Shown here: positions 51,354-60,945 of the stretch, piece by piece
Layout of the letters: the number at the start of each line of letters is the position of its first letter
Position numbering within the stretch: position 1 is the first letter of the stretch
Assembly: GCF_002005465.1 (NCBI RefSeq)
Contig: NZ_CP014691.1
Coordinates: 186,001-250,000 of the forward strand
Direction: 5' to 3'
Source: Neoasaia chiangmaiensis
GTDB lineage: Bacteria; Pseudomonadota; Alphaproteobacteria; Acetobacterales; Acetobacteraceae
DNA length: 64,000 bases
Translations under genes and position numbers: made by a program
Notes under the pieces: model-generated
The model's database searches: none
The model's input: only the letters and a program-made list of their open reading frames with translations
Told to the model about the DNA's origin: nothing

Positions 51354-51649
51354 CGAGAATACTCCAAACCAGCATGAGTGCGGGCGGCACGAGGCAAGAT
51401 GATGATGCCACGCCATGCGAAGGACGGCCGGCAAGCCCCTATAGTGCAACAAGAATCGCGGCGGGAAAATGGCCAAAGGCCGTTCCATGTCATGATTTCA
51501 ACGAAAAGAGGGGGCAAACTTCCCAGATCGATGCGCCCGGGGAGCATGCTCCCTTTCGCGGCGACGCGTCTTGCGCTAGGCCAAGCATCGCTTATGCCGT
51601 CGCAGGTGTTAAGCAAGCGCGTTTTGATTGATGGATACGGGGTTTAACG
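51354..51649. promoter_or_regulatory. Divergent intergenic region with a 14-bp palindrome
   Basis: The 296-base space separates two genes for secreted proteins transcribed in opposite directions. A perfect palindrome GGGAGCATGCTCCC lies at 51540-51553, about 100 bases from the plus-strand start, and might bind a regulator. No convincing promoter hexamers were seen. Short open frames here lack ribosome sites. Confidence 0.4.
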
Positions 51650-52195
51650 GTGCGACTGCGAGGTTTTGTTTTTCTGTTCGGCTCGGCGCTGGCTCTGGCC
51701 GCCTGTGCTCAAAAACCGGTTGTTCAGCGCGTTGCGCCGCCCAACCCATTTGGCTACCAAAAGAAATCCGCTGTTTGTCAGACGACACCGATCGTCACGG
51801 CGGCTGACGGTTCCAAAACAGTCTCGATGACCGTTCGTAGCGATGACGGTTTGTGCGCGCTGAAGGTGCAGCAGGCCGACAATACGAATTACGCGTCATT
51901 CGGCGTATCGCCCACGCCGCAGCACGGGAAGGCTTTCCTGTACAACTACGATGGCGCGACTTACGTCAATTACACACCGTCGACAGCCTATGCGGGGACC
52001 GACAGCTTTACGGCGGTGCTGATTCCGGGAGGGGGGCGTCCGCGTGTCAAGCTGGCAGTGACGGCATCTGTGGACGCTACGGGTGTTCCCGTTGCTCAAC
52101 CCGCGCCGGCACCGGCGGCTCCCGCCGCGACAACGACCTCAGGCAAAAAGAAGTCGGCTTCCGCCGTTCGTCGTAAACATACGACCCACCGCTGA
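51650..52195 (+). CDS. Predicted lipoprotein of unknown function
   Basis: The product has 181 aa from GTG 51650. The lipobox LALAAC (Cys near residue 19) predicts a lipid anchor. The mature domain is beta-rich and includes YNYDGATYVNYTPSTAYAGT, resembling an Ig-like or cadherin-type strand pattern, and ends in a Pro/Ala and Lys/Arg/His-rich tail (KKKSASAVRRKHTTHR) that could bind cell wall or DNA. No family recognised. Confidence 0.78.
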   Translation: MRLRGFVFLFGSALALAACAQKPVVQRVAPPNPFGYQKKSAVCQTTPIVTAADGSKTVSMTVRSDDGLCALKVQQADNTNYASFGVSPTPQHGKAFLYNYDGATYVNYTPSTAYAGTDSFTAVLIPGGGRPRVKLAVTASVDATGVPVAQPAPAPAAPAATTTSGKKKSASAVRRKHTTHR

Positions 52196-52206
52196 CGGCT
52201 GATACT

Positions 52207-52240
52207 GATCCGTCGGAGGCCGCTGGGGCGCCGACGGATC
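52207..52240. terminator. Candidate bidirectional terminator
   Basis: A perfect 10-bp stem (GATCCGTCGG at 52207-52216 with CCGACGGATC at 52231-52240) and 14-base loop sits between convergent genes ending at 52195 and 52246. The U-tract is poor on either strand. Confidence 0.55.
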
Positions 52241-52245
52241 GTCAT

Positions 52246-52695
52246 TCAGATTGAGAACGAAATGGGCTCGTGAACGGGACGTCGCAATCCGGCGGCTTCT
52301 GCTCGACGCACCATCTCCTCCAGATTCAGTGCCTTCAGCTGCTCGCAGATGCCGTTGTCGAGCATGCGCCAGCAGGGCTCGATAACGCGGTCGAACAAGG
52401 CGCCGCTTGGTCCATCACCCGCAGTGGCATCATCGGTCGCCACAGCACGAACGATTTCATCCAGCGCGATATCCCTCTGCGGTCGGCCAAGGCGATATCC
52501 ACCGCGCGGCCCACGAACACTTTCAAGCAATCCGGAGCGCGATAATGCCTGGAGCAGGGGTTCGATCCCCCGGCGCGCCAGCCCGGCGCGCTCTGCAATA
52601 TCCGCACCACTTACCAGCCCGGATCGGCCGGCGTGAAACGCGACGTCAACCATGATGATAACGGCGACCATGGCCCGATCACGGCGAAGATACAT
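52246..52695 (-). CDS. Rrf2-family transcriptional regulator
   Basis: The product has 149 aa from ATG 52695 (52728 and 52788 are upstream alternatives). The winged helix-turn-helix is typical of Rrf2 (VSGADIAERAGLARRGIEPLLQAL, GPRGGYRLGRP). The iron-sulphur ligand region of IscR/NsrR members needs three Cys; here only two are seen (EPCWRML, GICEQLK), ten residues apart. It may therefore bind DNA without a canonical cluster. The target genes are not evident. Confidence 0.85.
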   Translation of the reverse strand: MYLRRDRAMVAVIIMVDVAFHAGRSGLVSGADIAERAGLARRGIEPLLQALSRSGLLESVRGPRGGYRLGRPQRDIALDEIVRAVATDDATAGDGPSGALFDRVIEPCWRMLDNGICEQLKALNLEEMVRRAEAAGLRRPVHEPISFSI

Positions 52696-52887
52696 ACCAC
52701 TTATTCCCCAGACTTTCGATGATGCCATCTTATCAGCTGGATATGGGATATAACATCCTTCCTCCGTAGAAATAGAGGCAGGCCGCATCGTTCGCCGAAT
52801 ATGTCCGCTGAAACCGCGTTCGAATGTCGTGAACTATAAGCGGGAGCGTATGCCGGTGCTCCCGTTCATCCTTTTGCGCCGCGTCTA

Positions 52888-52918
52888 GGCCCGATATTGA
52901 TCTTCAATCGATCGGGCC
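52888..52918 (-). terminator. Candidate terminator after OmpA-like gene
   Basis: GGCCCGAT at 52888-52895 pairs perfectly with ATCGGGCC at 52911-52918, with a short inner ATTG/CAAT pairing, eight bases beyond the minus-strand stop. No long U-tract follows. A further 7-bp hairpin lies at 52841-52864; the rest of 52696-52925 holds only the upstream region of the Rrf2 gene. Confidence 0.45.
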
Positions 52919-52925
52919 AGACACG

Positions 52926-54104
52926 TCATTTAATGATGATTTCTACGCGCCGATTTTGCGGCTCACGCGTATCCGCTGCTGTCTGCACCAGAGGATGCGC
53001 CTCACCAAAGCCTTGGGTGGTGATCGTGCCACCCGGCACACCGTCCCGGATGAGTTCCGACTTGACGGCTGCCGCCCGTCGTTCCGACAGCTTCAGATTA
53101 TATTCCTGACCACGTCGACCCGGATGGGCGGCACTGTTGTCGGTATAGCCATTGACCTCGATGCGCGTGACCTGGGTGTGGGTCGACGACTGCGCCGCCG
53201 TGGCCACGATAGCACGCGCCCTCTCGCTAAGCTCGGCGCGATCCCAATCGAAAAACACCAGGTAGGTCCGTGCTGCCGCAGGAGCCGGGGCGGCCGTGAC
53301 AGGCGGCGCCGGCGGTGGCGGTGGTGGCACGGGGTTGAACTCGTAACGCAGCCCCAGCAGAAGCGAGTGATTGAAATCTGTCCGGGTGTCGCGGTTGCCG
53401 GATGCGACGCCGTAGGGCCGGGGTTTGTCATAGCCACCGATACTTCCGATGGCGGTAGCGCCATGACCCTGTGGGCCCAGCATGCTGTAGAATCGATATT
53501 CGCTTGTGAAGGAGAGTCCGACGACCCACGGCACGGGGAATGAGAGGCCGAAAATGCCCTGATAGGCGAAATTACCTGCCGTTCCGCCCGTGTACTGCGT
53601 GAAATAGTTGTTCGGCGCCCGCACCGTCGTGTTCATGCTCTGCCAGCCATATCCGACGCCAGCGCCGAAATAAGGATAGAGCCAGCTCTTGCCGATATCG
53701 AGATCGAAAAGGGCATTGGCCATCGCACCATAGCTCTGCTGGCGCCCACCGACAGAAGACGGGAAGGACGAACTTCTGAACTGTTGCAGTCGGTTGTTGC
53801 GATAGTTCCCTTCGATTTCCACGCGAAAACCGTTACCAAGGCCCCAGCCGACTGCGCCGATGCCGGTCACACCGGCGTCGTAGTGATCTCGTCCGCTGGG
53901 AAACACAGGAGACAGGCGCACTTCCTGATCCTGGTTGAAGCTCGCGCCACCTTCGCCGGAAACATACAACCCACGCACCGGCTGTGCGATCGCGTGCACG
54001 GATACACTGAAACCGAGGCCCGAAAAAAGGGTCAACGCAGCGCGTCGCATGGCGCGCGAAGGGCGTGACCAAGGTGCGCTGGTCGTTCGCTGTCGCAGCG
54101 TCAT
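52926..54104 (-). CDS. OmpA-like outer membrane protein
   Basis: The product has 392 aa from ATG 54104, with GGAG eight bases upstream. A signal peptide (cleavage near SVHAIAQ) leads to an eight-stranded barrel-like region rich in alternating aromatic/Gly (GLYVSGEGGASFNQD, YPYFGAGVGYGWQSM, GLSFTSEYRFYSMLG). A Pro-rich linker then precedes a C-terminal OmpA domain (LVFFDWDRAELSERA, NGYTDNSAAHPGRRG, NLKLSERRAAAVKSELI) that binds peptidoglycan. It anchors outer membrane to wall. The 208 bases upstream (54105-54312) hold no other gene seen. Confidence 0.92.
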   Translation of the reverse strand: MTLRQRTTSAPWSRPSRAMRRAALTLFSGLGFSVSVHAIAQPVRGLYVSGEGGASFNQDQEVRLSPVFPSGRDHYDAGVTGIGAVGWGLGNGFRVEIEGNYRNNRLQQFRSSSFPSSVGGRQQSYGAMANALFDLDIGKSWLYPYFGAGVGYGWQSMNTTVRAPNNYFTQYTGGTAGNFAYQGIFGLSFPVPWVVGLSFTSEYRFYSMLGPQGHGATAIGSIGGYDKPRPYGVASGNRDTRTDFNHSLLLGLRYEFNPVPPPPPPAPPVTAAPAPAAARTYLVFFDWDRAELSERARAIVATAAQSSTHTQVTRIEVNGYTDNSAAHPGRRGQEYNLKLSERRAAAVKSELIRDGVPGGTITTQGFGEAHPLVQTAADTREPQNRRVEIIIK

Positions 54105-54312
54105 ATCGTCATCTCCATTCATCCCCGCGCACATCTGAACAGGCTGGGCTGTCGAAGCTCTGGCCTGGGCGCTTCTGTTGTATTGCTTTCTTGCCGAAAC
54201 GCCTTCGTAGCGCAACGCACCGCGCCTCGTGTGGTGCGCCCATGTCGCATCAGGACGATGCAATCGTGTCTTGAGTGTGGACATGCCGCAACACTTCCAC
54301 CCCGACTGGAGA

Positions 54313-54648
54313 TCAGAAAAAGTCGCGTCGCCGTCCCAGAAACTCTTCCAGTGGTCCATCGATTGATGAAACCTCCACCTCGATGATCCACAGATCAGGA
54401 TCATAACGACGCTGTCGCGCGAGATATGTGTCCAACGCAGCCTGATCGTCGATTGGCACGCGACTCCAGCCTGGTTCGGACATTGTTTCGCGCAGCACCA
54501 CGATCGTGCCGCTCCGTTCAATCGCGACGACCACGACATCGCCGGCATCTTCATCGCCACGATGGAGAACCATCGCGGATCGGCCTTCGCCGGCAACACG
54601 CCGCAGGATTGCGCGCACCCACAGGCCGCTTTTCAAACGCGCACTCAT
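54313..54648 (-). CDS. DUF1491-family protein
   Basis: The product has 111 aa. The opening RLKSGLWVRAILRR and the later RRYDPDLWIIEVE are typical of this short alphaproteobacterial family of unknown function. It starts inside the protease stop (4-base overlap) and is co-transcribed with it. Confidence 0.85.
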   Translation of the reverse strand: MSARLKSGLWVRAILRRVAGEGRSAMVLHRGDEDAGDVVVVAIERSGTIVVLRETMSEPGWSRVPIDDQAALDTYLARQRRYDPDLWIIEVEVSSIDGPLEEFLGRRRDFF

Positions 54649-56276
54649 GGAACGGCACTCAGGTCGTCAGGAATAGCTGAGAGTGCGGTTTTATAGGCAC
54701 CGGGCGTCGTCAGAATCGCTTGCGCCGCATCGAGGTCCGCATCAGTTCCGATGGCCGCCGGACAATTCCGTCGAATGTCGAGGATTCTCGAAACGGAGAG
54801 TGGATAACGTGCGGCGCGGCTCGCTCTCACCGTCGGCGCGTCGACAACCTGTCCGTCCCGAAGAGCGCGGAGGCTATGCTGCAGGTCCGCCTCGCCGCGG
54901 GCCGTGCAGATTTGCGGAATGACGCCCAGGCCCTGAAGGGGCCAGCCGAGCGGCGCGAGAACGCGACTCCATGTGACGAACAGTTCGCCACCATCGGGCA
55001 TTTGTCCGATGGCCTGAACCAGCCCTTTACCGAGTGTGGCACTGCCAATGACGACAGCCCGCCGGTGATCGGCCAGGGCGGCTGCCATGATCTCCGCCGC
55101 GCTGGCTGTTCGGCCATCCACCATGACCACGATGGGCACGCCTTTCGTCATATCGCCACCTTGCACGGCCCAGATATGGTTTGCGCGCTGATCCCGCCCG
55201 TTCGTCACAACGGCGACGCCGTGATCGAGAACGAGAGCCGTGGCCGTCACCGCCTGTTGGAGAACGCCACCCCGATCGCCTCGCAAATCGAGGATGATAC
55301 CGGCCAGTTTCGTATCCTGCATCGACTGATCGATATATTGGCTCAGCTCCTCGGCCGTTTCCGTCGAGAAAGACGTGACACGCAAGACAACGAGGTGCCC
55401 GTGCGTATAGGCGAAGACGGTCTGCGGTGGGACTGAGGCCCGATGAAGTACAAGATTGGCACGACGACGGCCAGGATCAGCTAGTGTCAGAAGCACGCGG
55501 CTGTCCGACGGACCGGAGAGCCAGTGCGCGACGCTCTCGGGGCTTTGATTGCGCGTGCTTCGGGAATCGACGGCAAGGAGTCGCTGGCCGACATTGACGC
55601 CAGCCGTCCATGCCGGCCCGTTGGCATTGACCGCAGAGATGAAAAGACCACGGTCGTCACGTCCCAGTGTGACGCCGACATCCGCCGCGCCCCCGAAGCG
55701 GGCCGTTCGATCCTGCACGGCGGGCGCAGGGCCGACATAGCGCGAATAGGGATCGAGATGATTGAAAAGTTCGTCGAAAAAACTCTGGAGCAGGGCCGTG
55801 CTTCCCGCGGCGCGGATGGTGGTGGATTGAGTCCACGCTTCCTGCATGGCGCTGACGACGAGCGCGATCCAACCCGCGGTGTCCGTGTCGCCAGGGCGCG
55901 GAAAGGTGCGAAGAACACGCTGTCCGGACATCAGCTGAATTGCTGGAGGCTTGCGCGTCTGCGGATCCGGCGGGGGGACCTCTTCGATGACGATCGCGGG
56001 ATCGATGGCCGTCAGACCGTCCAGCCCCCACCAGCATAAATCCCGCGCACTGTAGCTTTCGAGGGTCCGTGGCTGCAGGAAATTGAGCGCGCTCGAAAGC
56101 ACGTTACTCAACATGCCGATATTTAAAGGAGACGAAGTCGCCGTTTCCGGTGTCGCGACCGGATCGACAGGTGCTGCTGCAACGGCCCCGAGGGTCCCCA
56201 GCAGGAGCAGAACACGCGCTGCGTACCCGGCCATGGAGCGCGGGAACGACCGATGGCTCATGCTCGGCACGATCAT
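54645..56276 (-). CDS. S41-family C-terminal processing peptidase
   Basis: The product has 543 aa with a signal peptide or anchor (VLLLLGTLGAVAAAP, residues about 22-36). A helical N-terminal region (LLQSFFDELFNHLDPYSRYVGP) is followed by a PDZ domain at about 195-280 (GVTLGRDDRGLFISAVNANG, AGVNVGQRLLAVD) and the tail-specific protease core with ILDLRGDRGG. The catalytic dyad is Ser392 (GRTASAAEI) and Lys417 (GSATLGKGL), 25 residues apart as in CtpA/Prc. It is a periplasmic or envelope protease that trims cell-wall or outer-membrane proteins. The 170 bases before it (56277-56446) hold only the topA terminator. Confidence 0.92.
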   Translation of the reverse strand: MIVPSMSHRSFPRSMAGYAARVLLLLGTLGAVAAAPVDPVATPETATSSPLNIGMLSNVLSSALNFLQPRTLESYSARDLCWWGLDGLTAIDPAIVIEEVPPPDPQTRKPPAIQLMSGQRVLRTFPRPGDTDTAGWIALVVSAMQEAWTQSTTIRAAGSTALLQSFFDELFNHLDPYSRYVGPAPAVQDRTARFGGAADVGVTLGRDDRGLFISAVNANGPAWTAGVNVGQRLLAVDSRSTRNQSPESVAHWLSGPSDSRVLLTLADPGRRRANLVLHRASVPPQTVFAYTHGHLVVLRVTSFSTETAEELSQYIDQSMQDTKLAGIILDLRGDRGGVLQQAVTATALVLDHGVAVVTNGRDQRANHIWAVQGGDMTKGVPIVVMVDGRTASAAEIMAAALADHRRAVVIGSATLGKGLVQAIGQMPDGGELFVTWSRVLAPLGWPLQGLGVIPQICTARGEADLQHSLRALRDGQVVDAPTVRASRAARYPLSVSRILDIRRNCPAAIGTDADLDAAQAILTTPGAYKTALSAIPDDLSAVP

Positions 56277-56427
56277 CCGACAATCACATGCTGGCTAGAA
56301 AAATGTTGTGGAACAAAAAGCACTTGTCGGTCCGAAAGACATTCTATGACTCCTGCCCATACGCGCAAGGCTGAAGGTCGGATACGGGCGTCATGGAGGC
56401 TGCCTTATTTTTGCCAGGATGTGTGAC

Positions 56428-56459
56428 CGAAAACGCGCGCTTGTTATCACGCGCTTTCC
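56428..56459 (-). terminator. Candidate terminator overlapping the topA stop codon
   Basis: On the minus strand AAAGCGCG, with the TGA in its loop, pairs with CGCGCGTTTT with one bulged base. The T-run ends the stem. The stop codon is inside the hairpin loop, so read-through would be limited. Confidence 0.45.
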
Positions 56460-59098
56460 GGGCTTGCCTTCTTTCGGGTCGTTGTCCGTGTTTTGGCAAC
56501 CGCGCCGGTTTTCTTTGGCGCGCGCGCTGCTTTCGCTGGCCCCTCGGCATTCTTGGCGGATTTCGGCGCCGCTTTTCGGGTCGTCTTGCCTTTTGGCTTC
56601 AGAGCCTTGCCCTTTTCGGCAAGAAGGGCCACCGCCTCCTGAAGTGTCACATCATTCATGTCCTGACCCTTGGGCAGATTGGCGATGACCTGGCCATGCT
56701 GCAAATAAGGACCGAACCGACCCTTTCGGACCATGACCGGCTCGGCATCCTTGAGGTGTGGGCCGAGATTGCGAATCGACGCGAGTTTTTTTGCCAGGCT
56801 GTCCACTGCGCGATTGAGGCCGACGGTCAGCACGTCATCATCAGCATCCAGTGTGCCGTAGATCGCGCCCATCTTGACGTAGGGACCAAATCGCCCCAGC
56901 CCGGCTTCGATCGGTTCGCCCGTCTCCGGATGAAGTCCGACAAGTCGTGGAAGGGAAAGGAGTCCGCGCGCTTGATCGAGGGTAAGCTTGTCACCCTCGA
57001 TGCCCTTGGGAATGGTCGTGCGTTTCGGCTTGATCTTCTTGTTCTCGGGGTCTGCTTCGCCTTGCTGGATATAGAGTCCATAGGGTCCACGACGAACGGT
57101 GATGTCCTGTCCGGTTTCGGGATCCTGACCAAGGACCTTCAGCCCATCCTTCAATGTTTCCGCGCCACCTTCATCCTCGGCAACCAACCGCCGCGTGAAC
57201 TGGCATGTTGGATAATTTGAGCAGCCGATGAAGGCGCCGAATTTACCGAGCCGGAGCCCAAGACGCCCGGTACCGCAGGCCGTGCACTGACGCGGATCGC
57301 TGCCATCTTCCGGGAGGGGAAAAAAGTGGTCGCCCAGATCCTTGTCCAATGCGTCGATCACATCGGAGATCTTGAGGTCTTTCGTCTGGCTGACAGCAAA
57401 CGAGAAGTCACGCCAGAACGCCGCCATGACGTCATGCCAGTCGGCACGGCCGCCGGAAATATCGTCCAGCTGCTCTTCGAGGTTGGCCGTGAAATCCGTG
57501 TCGACGTAACGCTCGAAGAAAGATGTCAGGAATGCCGTGACCAGGCGACCGCGATCTTCCGGCATGAAGCGTCGGCTTTCCAGCCGCACGTAATTCCGGT
57601 CGCGAAGCACGCTAAGGATCGACGCATATGTGGAGGGACGGCCAATGCCGATCTCTTCCATCCGCTTGACAAGACTGGCCTCCGAATAGCGGGGCGGCGG
57701 CTGGGTAAAATGCTGTTCAGCCAGGGCGCCTAAATTCTTCAGGCGATCGCCTTCCTGCATCTTCGGCAGGACACGGCCCTCGTCGTCCTCGCCTTTCGCA
57801 TCGTCGCGGCCTTCGATGTAGAGCTTGAGGAAGCCGTCGAACGAGATAATCGAACCCGTGGCACGTAGGACGAGTTTGCCGCTGTCGTCAGCCAGTTCGA
57901 CGATGACCTGGTCCAGTTCAGCCGACTGCATCTGCGACGCGACCGATCGTTTCCAGATGAGTTCGTAAAGACGCTGCTGCTCGCTGGACAGATGGCGTGC
58001 GATGTCGCGCGGTTCACGTCCCACATCGGTCGGGCGGACGGCCTCATGCGCTTCCTGGGCGTTCTTCGCCTTGGTGGAATAGAGGCGGGGCTTTTCCGGG
58101 ACATACTGCTCACCAAAAGATCCGCCGATATGCTGCCGGATCCCACTGATGGCTTCACCCGCCATCTGCACGCCGTCCGTTCGCATATACGTTATCAGGC
58201 CGACCGTTTCGCCGCCGATATCCACACCCTCATAAAGCTGCTGCGCGGCGCGCATCGTCGTCTGGGCGCTCATGCCGAGCTTACGTGAGGCTTCCTGTTG
58301 CAGCGTCGAGGTGGTGAAGGGCGGCGGCGGATTGCGTTTGACTTTTCGCCGTTCGACGGAGCGAACGGTGAACTGCCCACGGGAGACAGCGTCCCGGGCA
58401 GCGTGTGCTCCCGCTTCGTCATGCAGATCGAACTGGTCGAGCTTGCGGCCGTCAAAGTGGGTGAGCCGAGCCGTGAAATTGCTGTTGCCCGGTGTCGTGA
58501 AATCGCCTGTGACGGTCCAGTATTCGCGAGGCTTGAAAACCTCGATTTCCGCCTCGCGCTCGCAGATCAGGCGCAGGGCGACTGACTGCACCCGACCGGC
58601 GCTCCGGCTGCCCGGCAGCTTGCGCCACAAGACGGGCGAGAGCGTGAAGCCAACGAGATAGTCCAGCGCGCGACGGGCCAGATACGCCTCGATCAACGGT
58701 TGATCGAGCTCGCGCGGCTTTTTCATCGCCGCGAGAATGGCGGATTTTGTGATCTCATTGAACGTAACGCGCTGCACCTCGATGCCGCGTAGAAGATTCT
58801 TGTCCTGTAAGACGGCGCGCACATGCCAAGAAATGGCTTCTCCCTCGCGATCCGGGTCAGTCGCGAGATAGAGGTGTTTCGCCCCCTTCAGGGCCTTCGC
58901 GATCGTGGCCATCTGCTTGGCACCACGCTCGTCGGTCTGCCAGTCCATGGCGAAATTCTCGTCCGGGCGCACACTGCCGTCCTTGGGCGGCAGGTCGCGG
59001 ACATGGCCGAACGACGCAAGGACCGTATAGCCGTTGCCCAGATACTTATTGATGGTCTTGGCCTTTGCGGGGCTCTCGACCACTACGACGTCCGTCAT
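56447..59098 (-). CDS. topA: DNA topoisomerase I
   Basis: The product has 883 aa from ATG 59098 with a GGAG site; a longer frame to 59191 is not needed. The Toprim domain opens VVVESPAKAKTINKYLG. The catalytic Tyr is in GLITYMRTDGV. One C4 zinc finger (CTACGTGRLGLRLGKFG then FIGCSNYPTC) is followed by short repeats with RFGPY/RGPYGLY and a Lys/Ala-rich basic tail. It removes negative supercoils. It is in the gltX-to-topA operon, 31 bases after dprA. Confidence 0.96.
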   Translation of the reverse strand: MTDVVVVESPAKAKTINKYLGNGYTVLASFGHVRDLPPKDGSVRPDENFAMDWQTDERGAKQMATIAKALKGAKHLYLATDPDREGEAISWHVRAVLQDKNLLRGIEVQRVTFNEITKSAILAAMKKPRELDQPLIEAYLARRALDYLVGFTLSPVLWRKLPGSRSAGRVQSVALRLICEREAEIEVFKPREYWTVTGDFTTPGNSNFTARLTHFDGRKLDQFDLHDEAGAHAARDAVSRGQFTVRSVERRKVKRNPPPPFTTSTLQQEASRKLGMSAQTTMRAAQQLYEGVDIGGETVGLITYMRTDGVQMAGEAISGIRQHIGGSFGEQYVPEKPRLYSTKAKNAQEAHEAVRPTDVGREPRDIARHLSSEQQRLYELIWKRSVASQMQSAELDQVIVELADDSGKLVLRATGSIISFDGFLKLYIEGRDDAKGEDDEGRVLPKMQEGDRLKNLGALAEQHFTQPPPRYSEASLVKRMEEIGIGRPSTYASILSVLRDRNYVRLESRRFMPEDRGRLVTAFLTSFFERYVDTDFTANLEEQLDDISGGRADWHDVMAAFWRDFSFAVSQTKDLKISDVIDALDKDLGDHFFPLPEDGSDPRQCTACGTGRLGLRLGKFGAFIGCSNYPTCQFTRRLVAEDEGGAETLKDGLKVLGQDPETGQDITVRRGPYGLYIQQGEADPENKKIKPKRTTIPKGIEGDKLTLDQARGLLSLPRLVGLHPETGEPIEAGLGRFGPYVKMGAIYGTLDADDDVLTVGLNRAVDSLAKKLASIRNLGPHLKDAEPVMVRKGRFGPYLQHGQVIANLPKGQDMNDVTLQEAVALLAEKGKALKPKGKTTRKAAPKSAKNAEGPAKAARAPKKTGAVAKTRTTTRKKASPESA

Positions 59099-59129
59099 CT
59101 CTACTCCGGTCCCGATGCAGCGACCGACC

Positions 59130-60254
59130 TTATCGGCGCTCCTCTGGCAACAACACCACGCAACCGCCCGGCAGGAAGGTCGCGGACCCACCTAATTCCA
59201 GTTCCGATAGCGCGGCAAGCACTGCCGAGACCGAGAACTGGCAGCGACGGGCCACATCGTCAACCGGCATGGGCGTCATCGAGAGCAGGGAACGCACCTT
59301 TGCGACCACGCTGCCGGAGACGCCGTCCGGTGTGCGCCATGTTTCGGGAGACTCCGCGAAACCCGCCAGTTCACGATCGACAGGGTCGGGAACGACCCGA
59401 GGAAGATGCGGCAGGATGTCCGCGACGCTTTCCGTAACCCAGGCGCCTTCACGCAGCAGATTGTTCCCGCCACGCGACCGCGGGTCGAGCGGCGAACCGG
59501 GAACGGCGAACACCTCCCGGCCATACTGGGCAGCCAGCCGCGCCGTAATCAGCGTGCCGGACCGCAGCGCCGCTTCAACGATCACGCAACCCAGTGACAT
59601 ACCAGCAATCAGCCTGTTGCGCCGGGGGAAGTGACGACTCTGCGGAATGGTCCCCAGGGGCGCTTCGGTCACGATGCATCCCTTTTCCGCGATCTCTTTT
59701 TGCAGATCGACATGCTCCGGCGGATAGACCTGATCGAGCCCTCCGGCGATCGCGGCAACCGTCAGGCCCCGATAAAGCGCCGCCTGATGCGCAGCCGCAT
59801 CGATTCCGCGCGCAAGGCCGGATATCACACAGATATTTTCTGCAGCGAGTTCGGTGGCGATTACCTCAGCCATACGAATCCCGGCGGCAGAAGCGTTGCG
59901 AGCCCCCACGATTCCGACTGCGCGATGTGAGAGCAGGGATGCATTGCCCATGATCGATAGAACAGGCGGCGCATCGGGAACGTGAACGAGCTGAGCAGGA
60001 TAGTCCCGCTCACCCTTGATGATTATGCGTCCGCCCAGCGCCAGCGTGCGCGCAATGTCGTCCTCGATCTCACAGCGTGTCGGTATCTTAGGAACAACGT
60101 GCCGACCGGCGTCGCGCATGCGTGCTGGCAACGCTGCGAGCGCAATTTCCGCCCGACCATGAACCTCCAGCAGCCGACGGAACGTTATCGGGCCCACGCC
60201 GTCGACGCGCGCAAGGCGGATGAGATCGGTGCGTTCGGCAGCAGAGAGCGTCAT
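59130..60254 (-). CDS. dprA: DNA processing protein DprA
   Basis: The product has 374 aa. An N-terminal SAM-like helical region (VDGVGPITFRRLLEVHG) is followed by the Rossmann-like DprA core: AVGIVGARNAS, ISGLARGIDAAAH and SRHFPRRNRLIAGM. The C-terminus carries a winged-helix domain (DDVARRCQFSVSAVLAALSEL). It protects incoming single-stranded DNA and loads RecA during natural transformation. The gene is widespread even in species not known to be transformable. Confidence 0.95.
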   Translation of the reverse strand: MTLSAAERTDLIRLARVDGVGPITFRRLLEVHGRAEIALAALPARMRDAGRHVVPKIPTRCEIEDDIARTLALGGRIIIKGERDYPAQLVHVPDAPPVLSIMGNASLLSHRAVGIVGARNASAAGIRMAEVIATELAAENICVISGLARGIDAAAHQAALYRGLTVAAIAGGLDQVYPPEHVDLQKEIAEKGCIVTEAPLGTIPQSRHFPRRNRLIAGMSLGCVIVEAALRSGTLITARLAAQYGREVFAVPGSPLDPRSRGGNNLLREGAWVTESVADILPHLPRVVPDPVDRELAGFAESPETWRTPDGVSGSVVAKVRSLLSMTPMPVDDVARRCQFSVSAVLAALSELELGGSATFLPGGCVVLLPEERR

Positions 60255-60294
60255 AGCGATGGACTATGTCGATAACTGGTTAACAACCGGTGAA

Positions 60295-60945
60295 TCAGAT
60301 CTTCATTTTGCCTTGTGGCGGTGCATCGATCCTGATGCGGGATTCGTGCCCTGAGATAAGTCGCGCAATATTTCCGGCATGGCGCGCGACAATCAGCAGG
60401 GTTAGCAGCAACGTGGCAATGGGCAGCGGCGAGTGTAACGGTTGCTCGCTCAAGGGCGGCATCAGGAGTGGGGCCGCGATGAATGCGGCCAGCGCGCCGG
60501 CGGACGAGATATGGCTGAATTTCGCAACGGCCAGCCAGATCAGGCAACAGGCCAGTCCGACCGGCCAGCAAAGCGCCCAGATTACTCCCAGCCCCGTTGC
60601 CACGCCTTTTCCGCCACGAAACCCGAGCCATACCGGGAAGCAATGGCCGATCACGACCATGACCGCCGCAAGGCCCATGCTCTCCATCGTGCCGGTCTCG
60701 CAAAGTGTCCGCGCCAGAAGAACGGCAAGGAAACCTTTCAGTCCGTCCAGCAGGAGTGTTGCCGCCGCCAGGCCCTTACGGCCGGTCCGCAAGACATTGG
60801 TCGCGCCGATATTGCCCGAACCGATCTTGCGAATATCCCCGGCACCGCCCATGCGGCTGATTAGCAAGCCGAACGGTATGCTGCCCATCAGGTATGCGCC
60901 CAGCGCGACGACCGGCAAGCTCGGTGGCATCCAGTTCCATGTCAT
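60295..60945 (-). CDS. plsY: Acyl-phosphate--glycerol-3-phosphate acyltransferase
   Basis: The product has 216 aa and about five membrane helices. The three PlsY motifs are present: GSIPFGLL, GSGNIGATNVLRTGRK and GFRGGKGVATGLGV. It adds the first acyl chain to glycerol-3-phosphate from acyl-phosphate, the start of phospholipid synthesis. It starts within the stop of the dihydroorotase-like gene (4-base overlap) and lies 40 bases before dprA. Confidence 0.96.
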   Translation of the reverse strand: MTWNWMPPSLPVVALGAYLMGSIPFGLLISRMGGAGDIRKIGSGNIGATNVLRTGRKGLAAATLLLDGLKGFLAVLLARTLCETGTMESMGLAAVMVVIGHCFPVWLGFRGGKGVATGLGVIWALCWPVGLACCLIWLAVAKFSHISSAGALAAFIAAPLLMPPLSEQPLHSPLPIATLLLTLLIVARHAGNIARLISGHESRIRIDAPPQGKMKI

